This document shows, piece after piece, positions 17,445 through 26,625 of a DNA stretch of 64,000 nt (position 1 is its first letter; each line of letters opens with the position of its first letter). Source of the stretch: Colivivens sp963626085. GTDB taxonomy: Bacteria > Bacteroidota > Bacteroidia > Bacteroidales > Bacteroidaceae. The position numbers were made by a program, and so were the translations under genes. The stretch lies in contig CAVFVJ010000015.1 of the NCBI GenBank assembly GCA_963626085.1, positions 80,639-144,638 on the forward strand. The letters run 5' to 3'. The notes under the pieces were generated by a model. That model made no database searches and was not told the DNA's origin. It saw only the letters and a list, made by a program, of their open reading frames with translations.

Positions 17445-17525
17445 GGGGCTCGAGTGAGAAGGTCAATTCACTCGAGTGAATTGATGATTTCACTCGAGTG
17501 AATCGATCGATTGAGCCGAGTGAAA
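17445..17525. repeat. Cluster of TTCACTCGAGTGAA palindromes
   Basis: CTCGAGTGA occurs at 17449, then a perfect 18-base palindrome AATTCACTCGAGTGAATT (17465-17482), a second TTCACTCGAGTGAA (17489-17502) and a degenerate GCCGAGTGAAA (17515). The 13 bases GGGGCTCGAGTGA at 17445 also occur at 3453, ahead of the NfeD-like operon. No gene is seen around the cluster, whose purpose is unknown. Confidence 0.7.
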
Positions 17526-17689
17526 TTAAAAGAGGAGTTTTGAGACCTTTCATATTCTCTTAAGCAATATACCAAAATGCCAACAAAGCATCTCCTTTAT
17601 ATAACGTTTTGCCATTGCCAATTATACTACAATCGGTATTTTGCCGTTGTCGTAATCATCTGCATTAATATTGAGGATTTGGAGCAGCA

Positions 17690-18427
17690 TCAAAATTCCA
17701 GCTTGAATTCTGACAGGTCGATGGCATGTCCCGTCGCCGTATAAGTAATCATGAGCAGAGCGACAATGGAGACTCCGATGCCGATGACACGGTTTATCCA
17801 GTAGATGATGTGCATGTTGTAGTTGTTGCGCACCTTGTCAACAAGCCAAGTCAGCAAGTACCACCACAAGAGTGCACCTATGATGATGAAGAGGTAACCG
17901 ACACACTGGGCAATGATGTTGTCCACGATGATGAAGGTGAACATAGAGAAAGTCGCCACAAACAGGAATATGATAAGAGGATTGGAGAACGTGACTGCAA
18001 ACCCCGTGAAGAAGTTCTGCAACAGAGTCCCCTTCTTACGCCTCACCTCCTTGATATTCTCCACAGGCTTTGACAAACAAGTGTAGATACCGAAGAGCAA
18101 CAGCAATACACCGCCCACAATCTTCAGCCACATGGCTACTACAGGATCTTCTATGATGTCCACCACCATCTTGATGCCAAGACCAGTGACCAAGGCATAT
18201 ATAAGGTCTGACAGGGATGCGCCACACCCAGTGGCAAAGCCCTCCCACCTGCCTCGGTTGAGCGTGCGCTGGATACAGAGTATACCCACCGGTCCCATCG
18301 GTGCAGATGCAATTATACCTATGAGAAGTCCCTTGAGCACCATCTCGATGTAGCTGGTATCCTGAAGCCAGTCTTGAAAGGTGTCGTACTGTGGAAGTTG
18401 TGCGTTGATTATTTCTAATATCATCAC
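17690..18427 (-). CDS. LysE/RhtB-family exporter
   Basis: The 245-residue integral membrane protein has about six hydrophobic segments. It shows the family hallmark near the start (GIIASAPMGPVGILCIQRTLNRGRWEGFATGCGA, residues 37-70, abridged here by position) and FAVTFSNPLIIFLF in the middle. LysE-type carriers export amino acids or related small molecules in exchange for protons. It lies 46 bases downstream of the uxuB-like gene on the same strand and is probably the last gene of that unit. The substrate cannot be told. Its N-terminus is about 30 residues longer than usual in the family. Confidence 0.85.
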   Translation of the reverse strand: MMILEIINAQLPQYDTFQDWLQDTSYIEMVLKGLLIGIIASAPMGPVGILCIQRTLNRGRWEGFATGCGASLSDLIYALVTGLGIKMVVDIIEDPVVAMWLKIVGGVLLLLFGIYTCLSKPVENIKEVRRKKGTLLQNFFTGFAVTFSNPLIIFLFVATFSMFTFIIVDNIIAQCVGYLFIIIGALLWWYLLTWLVDKVRNNYNMHIIYWINRVIGIGVSIVALLMITYTATGHAIDLSEFKLEF

Positions 18428-18473
18428 TCTATTCTTGATATACGTTCATTATAAGAAAAAAAAGAGGGACAGC

Positions 18474-19292
18474 TCACACCCCACTGAAACTACTGAAACC
18501 ACCGTCCACAGGTATTATACTGCCTGTGACAAAGCTCGACTCATCACTCGCAAGAAAGCACACGATGCCGTTGAGTTCAGAGATATCACCAAACCGTCCC
18601 ATTGGAGTTTTGTTGAGCACCTTGTGACTGCGTTCAGTAAGAGTACCGTCATCGTTAAGCAGTGCCTTGCGGTTCTGTTCGCCGATAAAGAAACCAGGTG
18701 CAACAGCATTGACCCTCACCTTGTCACCATACTTGCGTGCGAAGTCCTGTGCCAACCACTTGGTAAGGGCGTTGACCCCCTCCTTGGCGATACTATAACC
18801 CATGACACGGCTAAGCGCATCATAAGCAGCCATCGAACTGACGTTAATGATACTCCCACTCTTCTGCTTCGCCATGATTCTGCCGAACGAAAGACACGGA
18901 TAGACTGTACCCCAAAGATTGAGGTCAACTACCTTATGCAGAGCATCTATGTCGCAGTCGAACACATCCATATCATCCATTATATTAGCACCAGCGACAT
19001 TGCCTCCAGCCGCATTGACCAATATGTCCACACGTCCGAAGTCGTGCTCTATACGACTGGCGAGAGCCGTTATCTCCTCATGTCGGAGCACATCGCACAC
19101 GTACCCCGTCACAGTTGTACCGTTATCATGTGCAACAGGAGCGAGTCGGGCAAGAGCCTTGTCCACCGTCTCCTGGCGGCTACCGACGACAGATACCGTA
19201 GCCCCAGCCCTAAGGAGTCCTTCACTCACGTTACTGCCCAGCACACCAGTGCCGCCCGTAACCACAGCTATTTTATTTCTTAAATCACTCAT
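18474..19292 (-). CDS. uxuB: SDR-type D-mannonate oxidoreductase (fructuronate reductase)
   Basis: The 272-residue protein is a short-chain dehydrogenase with the cofactor loop TGGTGVLG (12-19), NAAGG, a catalytic Ser in NVSSMAAYD, YSIAKEG (Tyr-x3-Lys) and a C-terminal PVDGGFSSFSGV. Fructuronate reductase of this SDR type interconverts D-fructuronate and D-mannonate with NAD(P)H. It differs from the long-chain UxuB of enterobacteria. The assignment is drawn mainly from its place 7 bases downstream of uxuA on the same strand. Other SDR substrates remain possible. Confidence 0.82.
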   Translation of the reverse strand: MSDLRNKIAVVTGGTGVLGSNVSEGLLRAGATVSVVGSRQETVDKALARLAPVAHDNGTTVTGYVCDVLRHEEITALASRIEHDFGRVDILVNAAGGNVAGANIMDDMDVFDCDIDALHKVVDLNLWGTVYPCLSFGRIMAKQKSGSIINVSSMAAYDALSRVMGYSIAKEGVNALTKWLAQDFARKYGDKVRVNAVAPGFFIGEQNRKALLNDDGTLTERSHKVLNKTPMGRFGDISELNGIVCFLASDESSFVTGSIIPVDGGFSSFSGV

Positions 19293-19299
19293 TGTCTGT

Positions 19300-20496
19300 T
19301 TATTTATTCTCCATCATGTACTTTACGGCAGCCATCACTCCATCAATCTGTTCAAGTCCCATCATACGCCCGTGGAACGAATAGCCTGCATTGTAGCCCT
19401 TATCCTCGTCGCCCAGCATCATGCGTCCATGGTCCACCCTCATCGGAAGGTCTGGATTCAGTTCCTGGAAGATGCGGCACACCTCTATGAGGTTGGCACG
19501 ACCGTGCAGATGGTCAGCCTCAATGAAGTCTCCTCCCGGCAACACGTCCGTACTGCGCAGGTGGACGAAGTGCGTACGTCTTGCATACTTACGTGCCAGA
19601 GCTGGCACATCGTTCTGGATGCCAGCCGACAGACTGCCGCAACAGAAGGTAAGACCGTTGTGGGGGTTGTCGACCGCATTGAGGAACCACTCGATATCCT
19701 CATCGCAAGTCACGATTCGGGGCAGTCCGAGCAGTTGCATCGGAGGGTCGTCGGGATGCACACACATGTTCATCCCATACCGTTCGCAGGTAGGCATGAT
19801 AGCTTCAAGGAAATACTTCATGTTAGCGCGAAGACAGTCACGGTCAATACCCTTGTAGAGGGCAAGCAAATCCTTGAAGAGTCTCACTGGGTTTTTGTCA
19901 TCCTCTGTTATATTACCGTTGACAAAGCCCTGAGTCTTCACAATGACTGTATCCACGAGAGCGGCATCGAAAGCAGCCAACTGTTCATGCCCCTTCGCCT
20001 CCATCTCATGCCTCATGGTTTGTGCTGCCTTCAGTTCATCCTCTGTATAGTCCTCCTCACAATTCTCCCGCTCAAGAATATACTTGTCGAAGTAAACAAA
20101 CTTCACCTTATTAAAATAAAGAGAAGTGCTGCCGTCAGCCCACGGATGGTTTAGTTCCGTGCGTGCCCAATCGAGCACTGGCATGAAGTTATAGCAGACA
20201 GTATGTATGCCACACTTGCCAAGGTTGGCGAGACTCACCTTATAGTTCTCTATAAGGCGGTCTCTGTCCTTCCCTCCGTATTTTATTGCCTCACACACAG
20301 GCAGACTCTCCACCACCGACCAACGGAGACCAGCAGCCTCGATATAGTCCTTCATGTCCATAATGATGTCTTCTGTCCACACCTCACCGTTCTTCACGTC
20401 GTGGAGTGCGGTGACGATTCCCTCGACACCTATCTGGCGGAGCATATGCAGTGTAATCTTGTCGTTCTTGCCGAACCACCTCCAGGTCTTTTCCAT
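19300..20496 (-). CDS. uxuA: Mannonate dehydratase
   Basis: The 398-residue enzyme begins with MEKTWRWFGKND and contains VEGIVTALHDV, CVHPDDPP, FCCGSL and RVDHGRMM, all typical of UxuA. It dehydrates D-mannonate to 2-keto-3-deoxygluconate in the glucuronate pathway, using a divalent metal bound by His, Cys and Asp residues. The length matches the family. It lies between the GH97 gene (18 bases upstream) and uxuB (7 bases downstream), so the three are likely co-transcribed and join glycan hydrolysis to uronate breakdown. Confidence 0.96.
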   Translation of the reverse strand: MEKTWRWFGKNDKITLHMLRQIGVEGIVTALHDVKNGEVWTEDIIMDMKDYIEAAGLRWSVVESLPVCEAIKYGGKDRDRLIENYKVSLANLGKCGIHTVCYNFMPVLDWARTELNHPWADGSTSLYFNKVKFVYFDKYILERENCEEDYTEDELKAAQTMRHEMEAKGHEQLAAFDAALVDTVIVKTQGFVNGNITEDDKNPVRLFKDLLALYKGIDRDCLRANMKYFLEAIMPTCERYGMNMCVHPDDPPMQLLGLPRIVTCDEDIEWFLNAVDNPHNGLTFCCGSLSAGIQNDVPALARKYARRTHFVHLRSTDVLPGGDFIEADHLHGRANLIEVCRIFQELNPDLPMRVDHGRMMLGDEDKGYNAGYSFHGRMMGLEQIDGVMAAVKYMMENK

Positions 20497-20514
20497 CCGT
20501 TCTGTACTTTACAT

Positions 20515-22476
20515 TTACTTGACGATGACGAAGCCACCATCCTTCAGCAAGTGCAACTTCACCTTCTTCGGGTTCTTTATCTTCAGTTCAGTCTTCTGTG
20601 GCTCACGGTTGCTGTCGTCGCTATAGAGAGTCACCACATCACCTTTCTTCAAGAATTCAGAGAGGTCGAGGACCTTGTCGCACTCCTCCTCTGCATTATT
20701 GCCCGCAATATACCAAGTCTGTCCGTGACGACGACCAAGCACACAGTACTTGCCCGGATAGCCAGCTACGAACTGAGTCTCGTCCCAAGTGGTAGGCACT
20801 TCCTTCAGGAAGTCAACACTCACCTTCGGTGCACCACCCTCACTCACTGGAAGGAGGTTCTCGGGAGTCACCGCAAAGAACTGTATAGGGTTTTGGAAAA
20901 GCACCGCCTGTGCAAGTTCATGCGCATCGGTTGTTTTACGGGTGTTACCCCTCTTGTTGCCTTTAGAAATACGGCGGTTGAGGAACGAGCCACCGAACTC
21001 CATACATCCCACGGTGTTGCGGATGAACGGATGAGTAGCAGTGTTTTGAGCTTCTACATTGCAGAAATGCTGAGAGAAGACGATATTCTCAGACGCAAGG
21101 ACAGCCTCACTACCCACGTAGTTAGGATACATGCGTTCCCATCCACGCGGAAGAGTACAACCATGGAAAATCACCATCAGTCCGTTGTCGTCCGCATCAC
21201 TCAGTATCGCCTCGTAGTGACGTATAGTCTCCTGCTTGTCGCCTCCGAAGAAGTCCACCTTTATACCTTTCACACCTATCTTGTGCATCCATCTCATGTC
21301 CGCCTTACGCTTGATAGGATTATCCATTGTATTGATAGGTCCCTGTACGATGTCGTTCCAGTAACCGCTTGAGCTGTACCATAGGAACACATCCACACCC
21401 TGACTCTTTGCGTACTTCACCAACTGTTCCATACGCTCCTTGCCAATATTCGTATCCCAGTAACTGTCGATGAGCACATACTTGAAGCTCATCTCCTTAG
21501 CCAGTTGTATATATTTCACTTGGTCGTCGTAGTTGATAGAAGGGTCTTGCCATACAATCCAGCTCCACGTTCCCTTGCCGAACTGATAATCGGTAGACGG
21601 CTGGTAGAGCGGCTCAACATTGTCCCACGGGGAAGTAGTCTCAACAATCGGTTCGAGTGTAGTTCCCACTGTGATGGTTCTCCACGGAGTTACACCTGGC
21701 AAGGCAAACGCAGGAGGCACTGTTCCGTTGCCATTGTTCTCTTCCGCCATAGGGAAGTCTATAGTATAGAGTCCGTCCCCTTTCATCTCGCTCAGGCGCG
21801 AACCACAGTACTTACTGTCAACACCAGTCTCGTTCACCAGCACCCATCCATCATCACCAATCCGGAACAGGCAAGGGAAGGTATAGCCCTTACCGTAGTG
21901 GGAAGGCTCAGTCATTGCCGCATCGTACTTATACTCCTCCTCGTAACTCGGTTTGGTACGCTTATAGCCAATCATCGCCGAACTCTGTGGGGAGAGGAAT
22001 GTGGTAGTTGTAGCCGGGAAGTCAAATCCTGTTGCCTCCCTCTCTATCCTCACACTGCCAGTCTCGCCCTCTTTAGGCAATTCATAACGAAGTGCGATGT
22101 CGTTGTCGCTCACACGGAAAGTGACGGTAACCCCTTTCTTCTCAGCCTTGAGGTTGACCTTCAGTTCGTTTGCCACATAATGGACATCAGCCACCTTAGA
22201 GCGGTTGAGTGTGTACCGTTTGTCTATTCTGTTACATTCAGCACCTTCAAAAGTCATGTTCTTTGTATAGTCTCCCGTATTTGCCACGAAGCCGAGAGGA
22301 GATTCCTCCAACATCCGCTTCCCGTCATAAAGAACTGAATAGACTGGTTTTCCTTCTTTCACGTCAACATCCACCTTCAGGCGGTTGTCAGGACTGCTCA
22401 CCGTTGCCACTTGGGCAGTCATCACTGATGCCTGCATCACGAGCATTCCGGCACCGAGTACTTGTAGTAATTTCAT
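20515..22476 (-). CDS. GH97 glycoside hydrolase, retaining (alpha-galactosidase-like) type
   Basis: The 653-residue protein has a signal peptide (MKLLQVLGAGMLVMQASVMTAQ), an N-terminal beta-sandwich and a TIM barrel containing WSWIVWQDPS, KYVLIDSYWD, IKVDFFGGDKQE, VIFHGCTLPRGWER and YVGSEAVLASE. In GH97, retaining members use an Asp in the (I/V)KVDFFGGD segment as nucleophile, while inverting SusB-type enzymes have Glu residues elsewhere. The present sequence and its length near 650 fit the retaining alpha-galactosidase-like group. The enzyme probably acts in the periplasm or at the surface on oligosaccharides. It precedes uxuA and uxuB in one unit. Confidence 0.92.
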   Translation of the reverse strand: MKLLQVLGAGMLVMQASVMTAQVATVSSPDNRLKVDVDVKEGKPVYSVLYDGKRMLEESPLGFVANTGDYTKNMTFEGAECNRIDKRYTLNRSKVADVHYVANELKVNLKAEKKGVTVTFRVSDNDIALRYELPKEGETGSVRIEREATGFDFPATTTTFLSPQSSAMIGYKRTKPSYEEEYKYDAAMTEPSHYGKGYTFPCLFRIGDDGWVLVNETGVDSKYCGSRLSEMKGDGLYTIDFPMAEENNGNGTVPPAFALPGVTPWRTITVGTTLEPIVETTSPWDNVEPLYQPSTDYQFGKGTWSWIVWQDPSINYDDQVKYIQLAKEMSFKYVLIDSYWDTNIGKERMEQLVKYAKSQGVDVFLWYSSSGYWNDIVQGPINTMDNPIKRKADMRWMHKIGVKGIKVDFFGGDKQETIRHYEAILSDADDNGLMVIFHGCTLPRGWERMYPNYVGSEAVLASENIVFSQHFCNVEAQNTATHPFIRNTVGCMEFGGSFLNRRISKGNKRGNTRKTTDAHELAQAVLFQNPIQFFAVTPENLLPVSEGGAPKVSVDFLKEVPTTWDETQFVAGYPGKYCVLGRRHGQTWYIAGNNAEEECDKVLDLSEFLKKGDVVTLYSDDSNREPQKTELKIKNPKKVKLHLLKDGGFVIVK

Positions 22477-22505
22477 AATGTATTTGTTATTGGGTAATGT
22501 ATTTG

Positions 22506-23549
22506 TTATTGGTTGTCTGTCAACTGGTCTTTATAGGTTTCCAATGCCTTCATCGCAATCTCCACAGCCTCGTCCATGGTACAGCGGAGCTGTCCTCCCG
22601 CTGCATTGAGGTGTCCACCTCCATTGAAGAACTCTGCCGCCACTTTATTGGCAGGGAATTCACCCACCGAGCGCAGGGAAACGAGTATCTTTGATTTCTC
22701 CGTGTCTTCACGCAAATAGATGGACAACTGAGTTCCCTTAATCTGCAACGGCATGTTCACCACCCCTTCAGTGTCGCCCTTAAGATACTTGAACCGTCCG
22801 AGTTCCTCCCGTGTCAGAGTAAAGAGTGTGGCACGATAGTCGGGGAACACCTGCAGTTTCTCCGACAAGATGTAACCAAGCAGGCGGAAACGCGCCTCCG
22901 AGTAGTTGTAATAGATGAGACGGTTGATGCGATCCTTGTCTATCCCCTTCTTCAGCAACTCTGCAAGTATCATGTATATGTCTGGGTCATTGGAGTTGTA
23001 GGTAAACTGTCCCGTGTCTGTACACATGCCGGCATAGAGGTCTTCAGCGCAAGCCTTGGTAATCTGCGACGTGCCACCGATGGCGTCAATCAGACGGAAC
23101 ACCAGCTCGCAAGTGCTGCTCGCTGACGGATAGGAAATGGTGAGGTCGCACAAATCCTTCTGTGGCCGCAGGTGATGATCAATCATTATTTTCTTAGCCT
23201 TCGATGCGGTGACAGGTATAGCCAACTCATCGAGCCGTTGTGCCTCGTTGAGGTCAAGCGCCACCACAAGGTCGGCATACGCAAGAAGCGACTTGGCCTG
23301 TGCACGATGGAAGTCGAACTGTACTATACGGTCAGCATCCTTCATCCACCTGAGGAAGTCAGGAAAGTAGTTGGGCACCACGACAGACACCATCTTTCCT
23401 TTCTTCTTCATATACTCGTAGAGAGCGAGGGAAGAGCCAATGGCATCCCCGTCGGGTGAGACATGAGTCACTATGACCACGTTCTTGCATGCCTCGAACA
23501 TGCGTTTTGCCTCGGCTATTTCATTATATGATATTTTCTGAGAAAGCAT
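22506..23549 (-). CDS. DHH/DHHA1 phosphoesterase, NrnA-like
   Basis: From the chosen ATG the protein has 347 residues with VTHVSPDGDAIGSS, ALDLNEAQRLDEL, MIDHHLRP and the C-terminal FNGGGHLNAAGGQ of the DHHA1 domain. Members of this family (NrnA, GdpP C-terminus) hydrolyse nano-RNA, pAp or cyclic dinucleotide products using two metal ions held by Asp and His. An upstream extension of 47 codons is rejected because it spans the promoter at 23605-23612. The stop lies 29 bases before the GH97 start, so this gene may head the GH97-uxuA-uxuB unit. Confidence 0.92.
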   Translation of the reverse strand: MLSQKISYNEIAEAKRMFEACKNVVIVTHVSPDGDAIGSSLALYEYMKKKGKMVSVVVPNYFPDFLRWMKDADRIVQFDFHRAQAKSLLAYADLVVALDLNEAQRLDELAIPVTASKAKKIMIDHHLRPQKDLCDLTISYPSASSTCELVFRLIDAIGGTSQITKACAEDLYAGMCTDTGQFTYNSNDPDIYMILAELLKKGIDKDRINRLIYYNYSEARFRLLGYILSEKLQVFPDYRATLFTLTREELGRFKYLKGDTEGVVNMPLQIKGTQLSIYLREDTEKSKILVSLRSVGEFPANKVAAEFFNGGGHLNAAGGQLRCTMDEAVEIAMKALETYKDQLTDNQ

Positions 23550-23604
23550 ACCTCTGTAGTAAATTGAAGCGGAACCGATGCACGGCTCCGTCTGTTTCAC
23601 TGTG

Positions 23605-23634
23605 CAAAGGTAACATATTTTTCCATAACCCCAA
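23605..23634 (-). promoter_or_regulatory. Promoter of the nrnA-like unit
   Basis: TACCTTTG (23612 to 23605) with a TTG 19 bases upstream on the minus strand. It places the transcript start near 23598, about 50 nt before the chosen ATG. Confidence 0.7.
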
Positions 23635-23731
23635 GCATAAACGCTGTAACAATTCCGACATACGCCAGCAAAATTACTGTCTCCGCACAAATAATTATAT
23701 CGGCATCGTTCGTGGTGTCACACAAATTCGC

Positions 23732-23739
23732 TAACTTTG
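23732..23739 (+). promoter_or_regulatory. Promoter -7 element of the rpe operon
   Basis: TAACTTTG at 23732-23739, about 30 bases upstream of the rpe start, facing away from the nrnA promoter. Confidence 0.65.
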
Positions 23740-23770
23740 CAACGTAATAACAGGAACTAATTCGATTGAA

Positions 23771-24436
23771 ATGATTGTTTCACCATCATTGCTTGCAGCA
23801 GACTTCACGCATCTTGACAAGGAGATCTGCATGATAAACGACAGTGATGCCGACTGGCTTCATCTTGACATCATGGACGGTGTGTTCGTACCCAACATAA
23901 GTTTCGGGTTCTCGGTGCTCGACTGTATCGCACCCATTTGCCGGAAACCAATGGACGTGCATCTGATGATAGTGCAGCCAGAGAAGTTCATCGAACGGCT
24001 CGCAAAATTGGGAGTGTACTCCACCAATGTGCACTATGAGGCATGTCCCCATCTCCACCGTGTGATACAGCAGATACACGACTATGGGATGAAAGCGGCT
24101 GTAACGCTCAATCCTGCCACTCCGGTATGCATGCTTGAAAATATCATACAGGACGTGGACATGGTATTGTTGATGACTGTCAACCCAGGGTTTGGGGGGC
24201 AGAAATTCATCATGCACTCGCTAGACAAGATTAAGCAACTGAGACAACTTATCGAACGTGCAGAATCACACGCCCTCATTCAAGTCGACGGAGGAGTGAA
24301 CGCCACCACTGCCCCACTGCTTGCCGAAGCTGGTGTGGACGCAATGGTATCCGGCAGTTACATCTTCGGAGCCGACAACCCCAATGCAAACATCCATTAC
24401 CTAAAGGGACTCGAACCAAAGACTGACGGACATTGA
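23771..24436 (+). CDS. rpe: Ribulose-phosphate 3-epimerase
   Basis: The 221-residue TIM-barrel enzyme shows PSLLAADF, HLDIMDGVFVPNISFG, DVHLMI, VNPGFGGQKFI, QVDGGVNATT and VSGSYIFGA, the complete set of Rpe motifs. His, Asp, His and Asp ligate the metal. It interconverts ribulose 5-phosphate and xylulose 5-phosphate in the pentose phosphate pathway. It is the first gene of a plus-strand unit with the DUF4827 lipoprotein gene (39 bases on) and glmM. Confidence 0.98.
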   Translation: MIVSPSLLAADFTHLDKEICMINDSDADWLHLDIMDGVFVPNISFGFSVLDCIAPICRKPMDVHLMIVQPEKFIERLAKLGVYSTNVHYEACPHLHRVIQQIHDYGMKAAVTLNPATPVCMLENIIQDVDMVLLMTVNPGFGGQKFIMHSLDKIKQLRQLIERAESHALIQVDGGVNATTAPLLAEAGVDAMVSGSYIFGADNPNANIHYLKGLEPKTDGH

Positions 24437-24474
24437 CGCGACAACACATTACCAACGAACAACCAATTAAGTAT

Positions 24475-25140
24475 ATGAGAAGAATAATATATCCCATCAT
24501 CGCCTTGTGCTGCATGACTATGATTTTCAGCTGTAACGACGGAGAGACTTATGCTGAAATGAAGAAGAAGGAAAAGAGGGCGATAAACAACTTTATCAAG
24601 GACAACGACTATACGGGTCCGATAACGGTGATATCCGAGGAGCAGTTCATCGAACAGGATTCCACCACAGACACCACACGCAACGAGTTCGTGTTGTTTG
24701 AGGACGACGGTGTCTATATGCAGATAATCAACAGAGGGGAAGGACAGTCAATGATTGAAATGGCAAAGCAACGGTCGGACAGTACAGTAAGCAAGAGCAT
24801 TCTCTGCCGCTTCCTCGAATACGATATCGAAAGTGCAGAAGTAACGGCAACCAACAAATATAGCTCCAGCATCGTGGACAAGATGCTCTGCAAGTACAGT
24901 CACAGAGGACGTTCATACACGGCATCATTCACCTCAGGTGTGATGCTCTCTACCTACAGCAGTGCTACCGTACCATCAGGCTGGCTAAAGCCACTCGACT
25001 ATCTGCGTTTGTCCAAGAACGCAGGACGCATAGCCAAAGTACGCCTTATCGTACCCCACTCTTCTGGTACAAGCAACGCACAAGGCTATGTGTTACCAAT
25101 GTACTATGAGATAAGTTATCAACTGGCAATTAACGAATAA
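24475..25140 (+). CDS. DUF4827-like lipoprotein
   Basis: The 221-residue protein begins MRRIIYPIIALCCMTMIFSC, a lipoprotein signal with the lipid-modified Cys at about residue 20. Then come NDGETYAEMKKKEKRAINNF and a beta-rich body with EQFIEQDST and YYEISYQL. The pattern fits DUF4827, a Bacteroidales family of unknown function with an FKBP-like look. An upstream in-frame ATG at 24433 overlaps rpe and lacks the signal, so the later start is preferred. Its place between rpe and glmM is, as far as I recall, common in the order. Confidence 0.8.
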   Translation: MRRIIYPIIALCCMTMIFSCNDGETYAEMKKKEKRAINNFIKDNDYTGPITVISEEQFIEQDSTTDTTRNEFVLFEDDGVYMQIINRGEGQSMIEMAKQRSDSTVSKSILCRFLEYDIESAEVTATNKYSSSIVDKMLCKYSHRGRSYTASFTSGVMLSTYSSATVPSGWLKPLDYLRLSKNAGRIAKVRLIVPHSSGTSNAQGYVLPMYYEISYQLAINE

Positions 25141-25151
25141 CAGAACGCTAT

Positions 25152-26546
25152 ATGAGTCTAATTAAATCTATATCAGGTATCAGGGGCACCATCGGAGGAC
25201 AGGCTGGCGATGGACTGAACCCACTCGATATCGTGAAGTTCACAGCCGCCTATGCCACACTTATACGCAAGACCACCACAGTGGACAGCAACAAGATTGT
25301 GGTGGGACGAGACGCACGCATCTCTGGCGAAATGGTGAAGGACGTGGTCTGCGGCACACTGATGGGGATGGGGTTCGACGTGGTCAACATCGGACTGGCA
25401 TCCACACCAACTACAGAAATTGCCGTCACCATGGAAGGAGCTTGTGGAGGCATCATCATCACAGCCAGCCACAACCCGAGACATTGGAATGCACTGAAGT
25501 TGCTCAACAACCGTGGGGAGTTCCTCAATGCGACTGAAGGCAACGAGGTGCTTGCCATTGCAGAGAAAGAAGACTTCACCTTTGCTGATGTCGATCATCT
25601 TGGACACTACGAGGAGAACGACACCTATAACCAACGACACATAGACTTGGTGCTTAACCTGCCGCTTGTGGATGTGGATGCCATCAAGAGCGCACAGTTT
25701 CATGTAGCGTTCGATGCGGTAAACTCTGTGGGAGGCATCATATTGCCCATGTTGCTCAAGCAACTGGGTGTTGAGAAAATAACGCCACTCTACGGTGAAC
25801 CTACAGGAGATTTCAAACACAACCCAGAACCTTTGGAGAAAAACTTAGGCGACATAATGAGTCTCATGAAGAAAGGGGAACATGATGTGGCTTTCGTGGT
25901 AGATCCGGATGTAGACCGCTTGGCTGTCATCTGCGAAAACGGACAGATGTACGGAGAAGAATACACACTGGTGACCGCTGCCGACTATGTGCTTAGTGTC
26001 ACTCCCGGCAACACAGTAAGCAACCTCTCGTCTACACGTGCCCTCCGTGACGTAACAGAGCACTATGGCAAGCAATACAATGCCTCTGCTGTGGGTGAGG
26101 TGAACGTGGTGGCGAAGATGAAGGAGACCAACGCTATCATCGGAGGCGAAGGCAATGGCGGAGTGATTTACCCCCAAGCGCACTATGGGCGTGATGCACT
26201 GGTTGGCATCGCCCTCTTCCTCTCACACCTCGCACACAAGGGATGTACCGTAAGTGAGTTGCGCAAGACCTATCCTGAATACCAGATAGCCAAGAACCGT
26301 ATCGACCTCGACCCTTCAACTGATGTCGATGCGATACTGGAGAAAGTGAAGAACATGTTCGCCTCTGACACGAATGTCAAGGTAAACGACATCGATGGAG
26401 TGAAGATTGATTTTGCAGACAAGTGGGTTCACCTACGCAAGTCGAACACAGAACCTATAATACGTGTCTATAGTGAGGCTACCACCATCCACGAAGCAGA
26501 TGAACTGGGTAAGAAAATTATGGATGTTGTATACTCCATGAAGTGA
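25152..26546 (+). CDS. glmM: Phosphoglucosamine mutase
   Basis: The 464-residue protein carries the alpha-D-phosphohexomutase motifs: ISGIRGT near the start, the phosphoserine loop TASHNP, the metal loop DPDVDRLA, the sugar loop GEGNGG and the phosphate loop RKSNTEPIIRVYSEA. GlmM converts glucosamine 6-phosphate to glucosamine 1-phosphate for peptidoglycan and LPS precursors. The length fits the Bacteroidetes group. It starts 12 bases after the lipoprotein gene and is followed by a strong terminator. Confidence 0.93.
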   Translation: MSLIKSISGIRGTIGGQAGDGLNPLDIVKFTAAYATLIRKTTTVDSNKIVVGRDARISGEMVKDVVCGTLMGMGFDVVNIGLASTPTTEIAVTMEGACGGIIITASHNPRHWNALKLLNNRGEFLNATEGNEVLAIAEKEDFTFADVDHLGHYEENDTYNQRHIDLVLNLPLVDVDAIKSAQFHVAFDAVNSVGGIILPMLLKQLGVEKITPLYGEPTGDFKHNPEPLEKNLGDIMSLMKKGEHDVAFVVDPDVDRLAVICENGQMYGEEYTLVTAADYVLSVTPGNTVSNLSSTRALRDVTEHYGKQYNASAVGEVNVVAKMKETNAIIGGEGNGGVIYPQAHYGRDALVGIALFLSHLAHKGCTVSELRKTYPEYQIAKNRIDLDPSTDVDAILEKVKNMFASDTNVKVNDIDGVKIDFADKWVHLRKSNTEPIIRVYSEATTIHEADELGKKIMDVVYSMK

Positions 26547-26581
26547 CAACTCCCAGGAGCGCAACGGAACAATAAAAAAAC

Positions 26582-26625
26582 AGACTTCCCGTATCAGACC
26601 ATCTGGTATGGGAAGTCTATTTTTT
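26582..26625. terminator. Bidirectional terminator between glmM and the ANL-like gene
   Basis: AGACTTCCC (26582-26590) pairs with GGGAAGTCT (26610-26618), with further pairing inside. On the plus strand ATTTTTT follows; on the minus strand the run of seven A at 26574-26580 gives a T-run. The stop codon and last codons of the minus-strand gene lie within the hairpin. Confidence 0.9.

Noticed and set aside
18381..19283. Plus-strand frame of 300 codons opposite uxuB
   Set aside because: It is antisense to a gene with clear SDR motifs and shows no family features.
20203..21372. Plus-strand frame of 389 codons opposite uxuA and GH97
   Set aside because: Antisense shadow in high-motif coding DNA; His- and Ser-rich without domain features.
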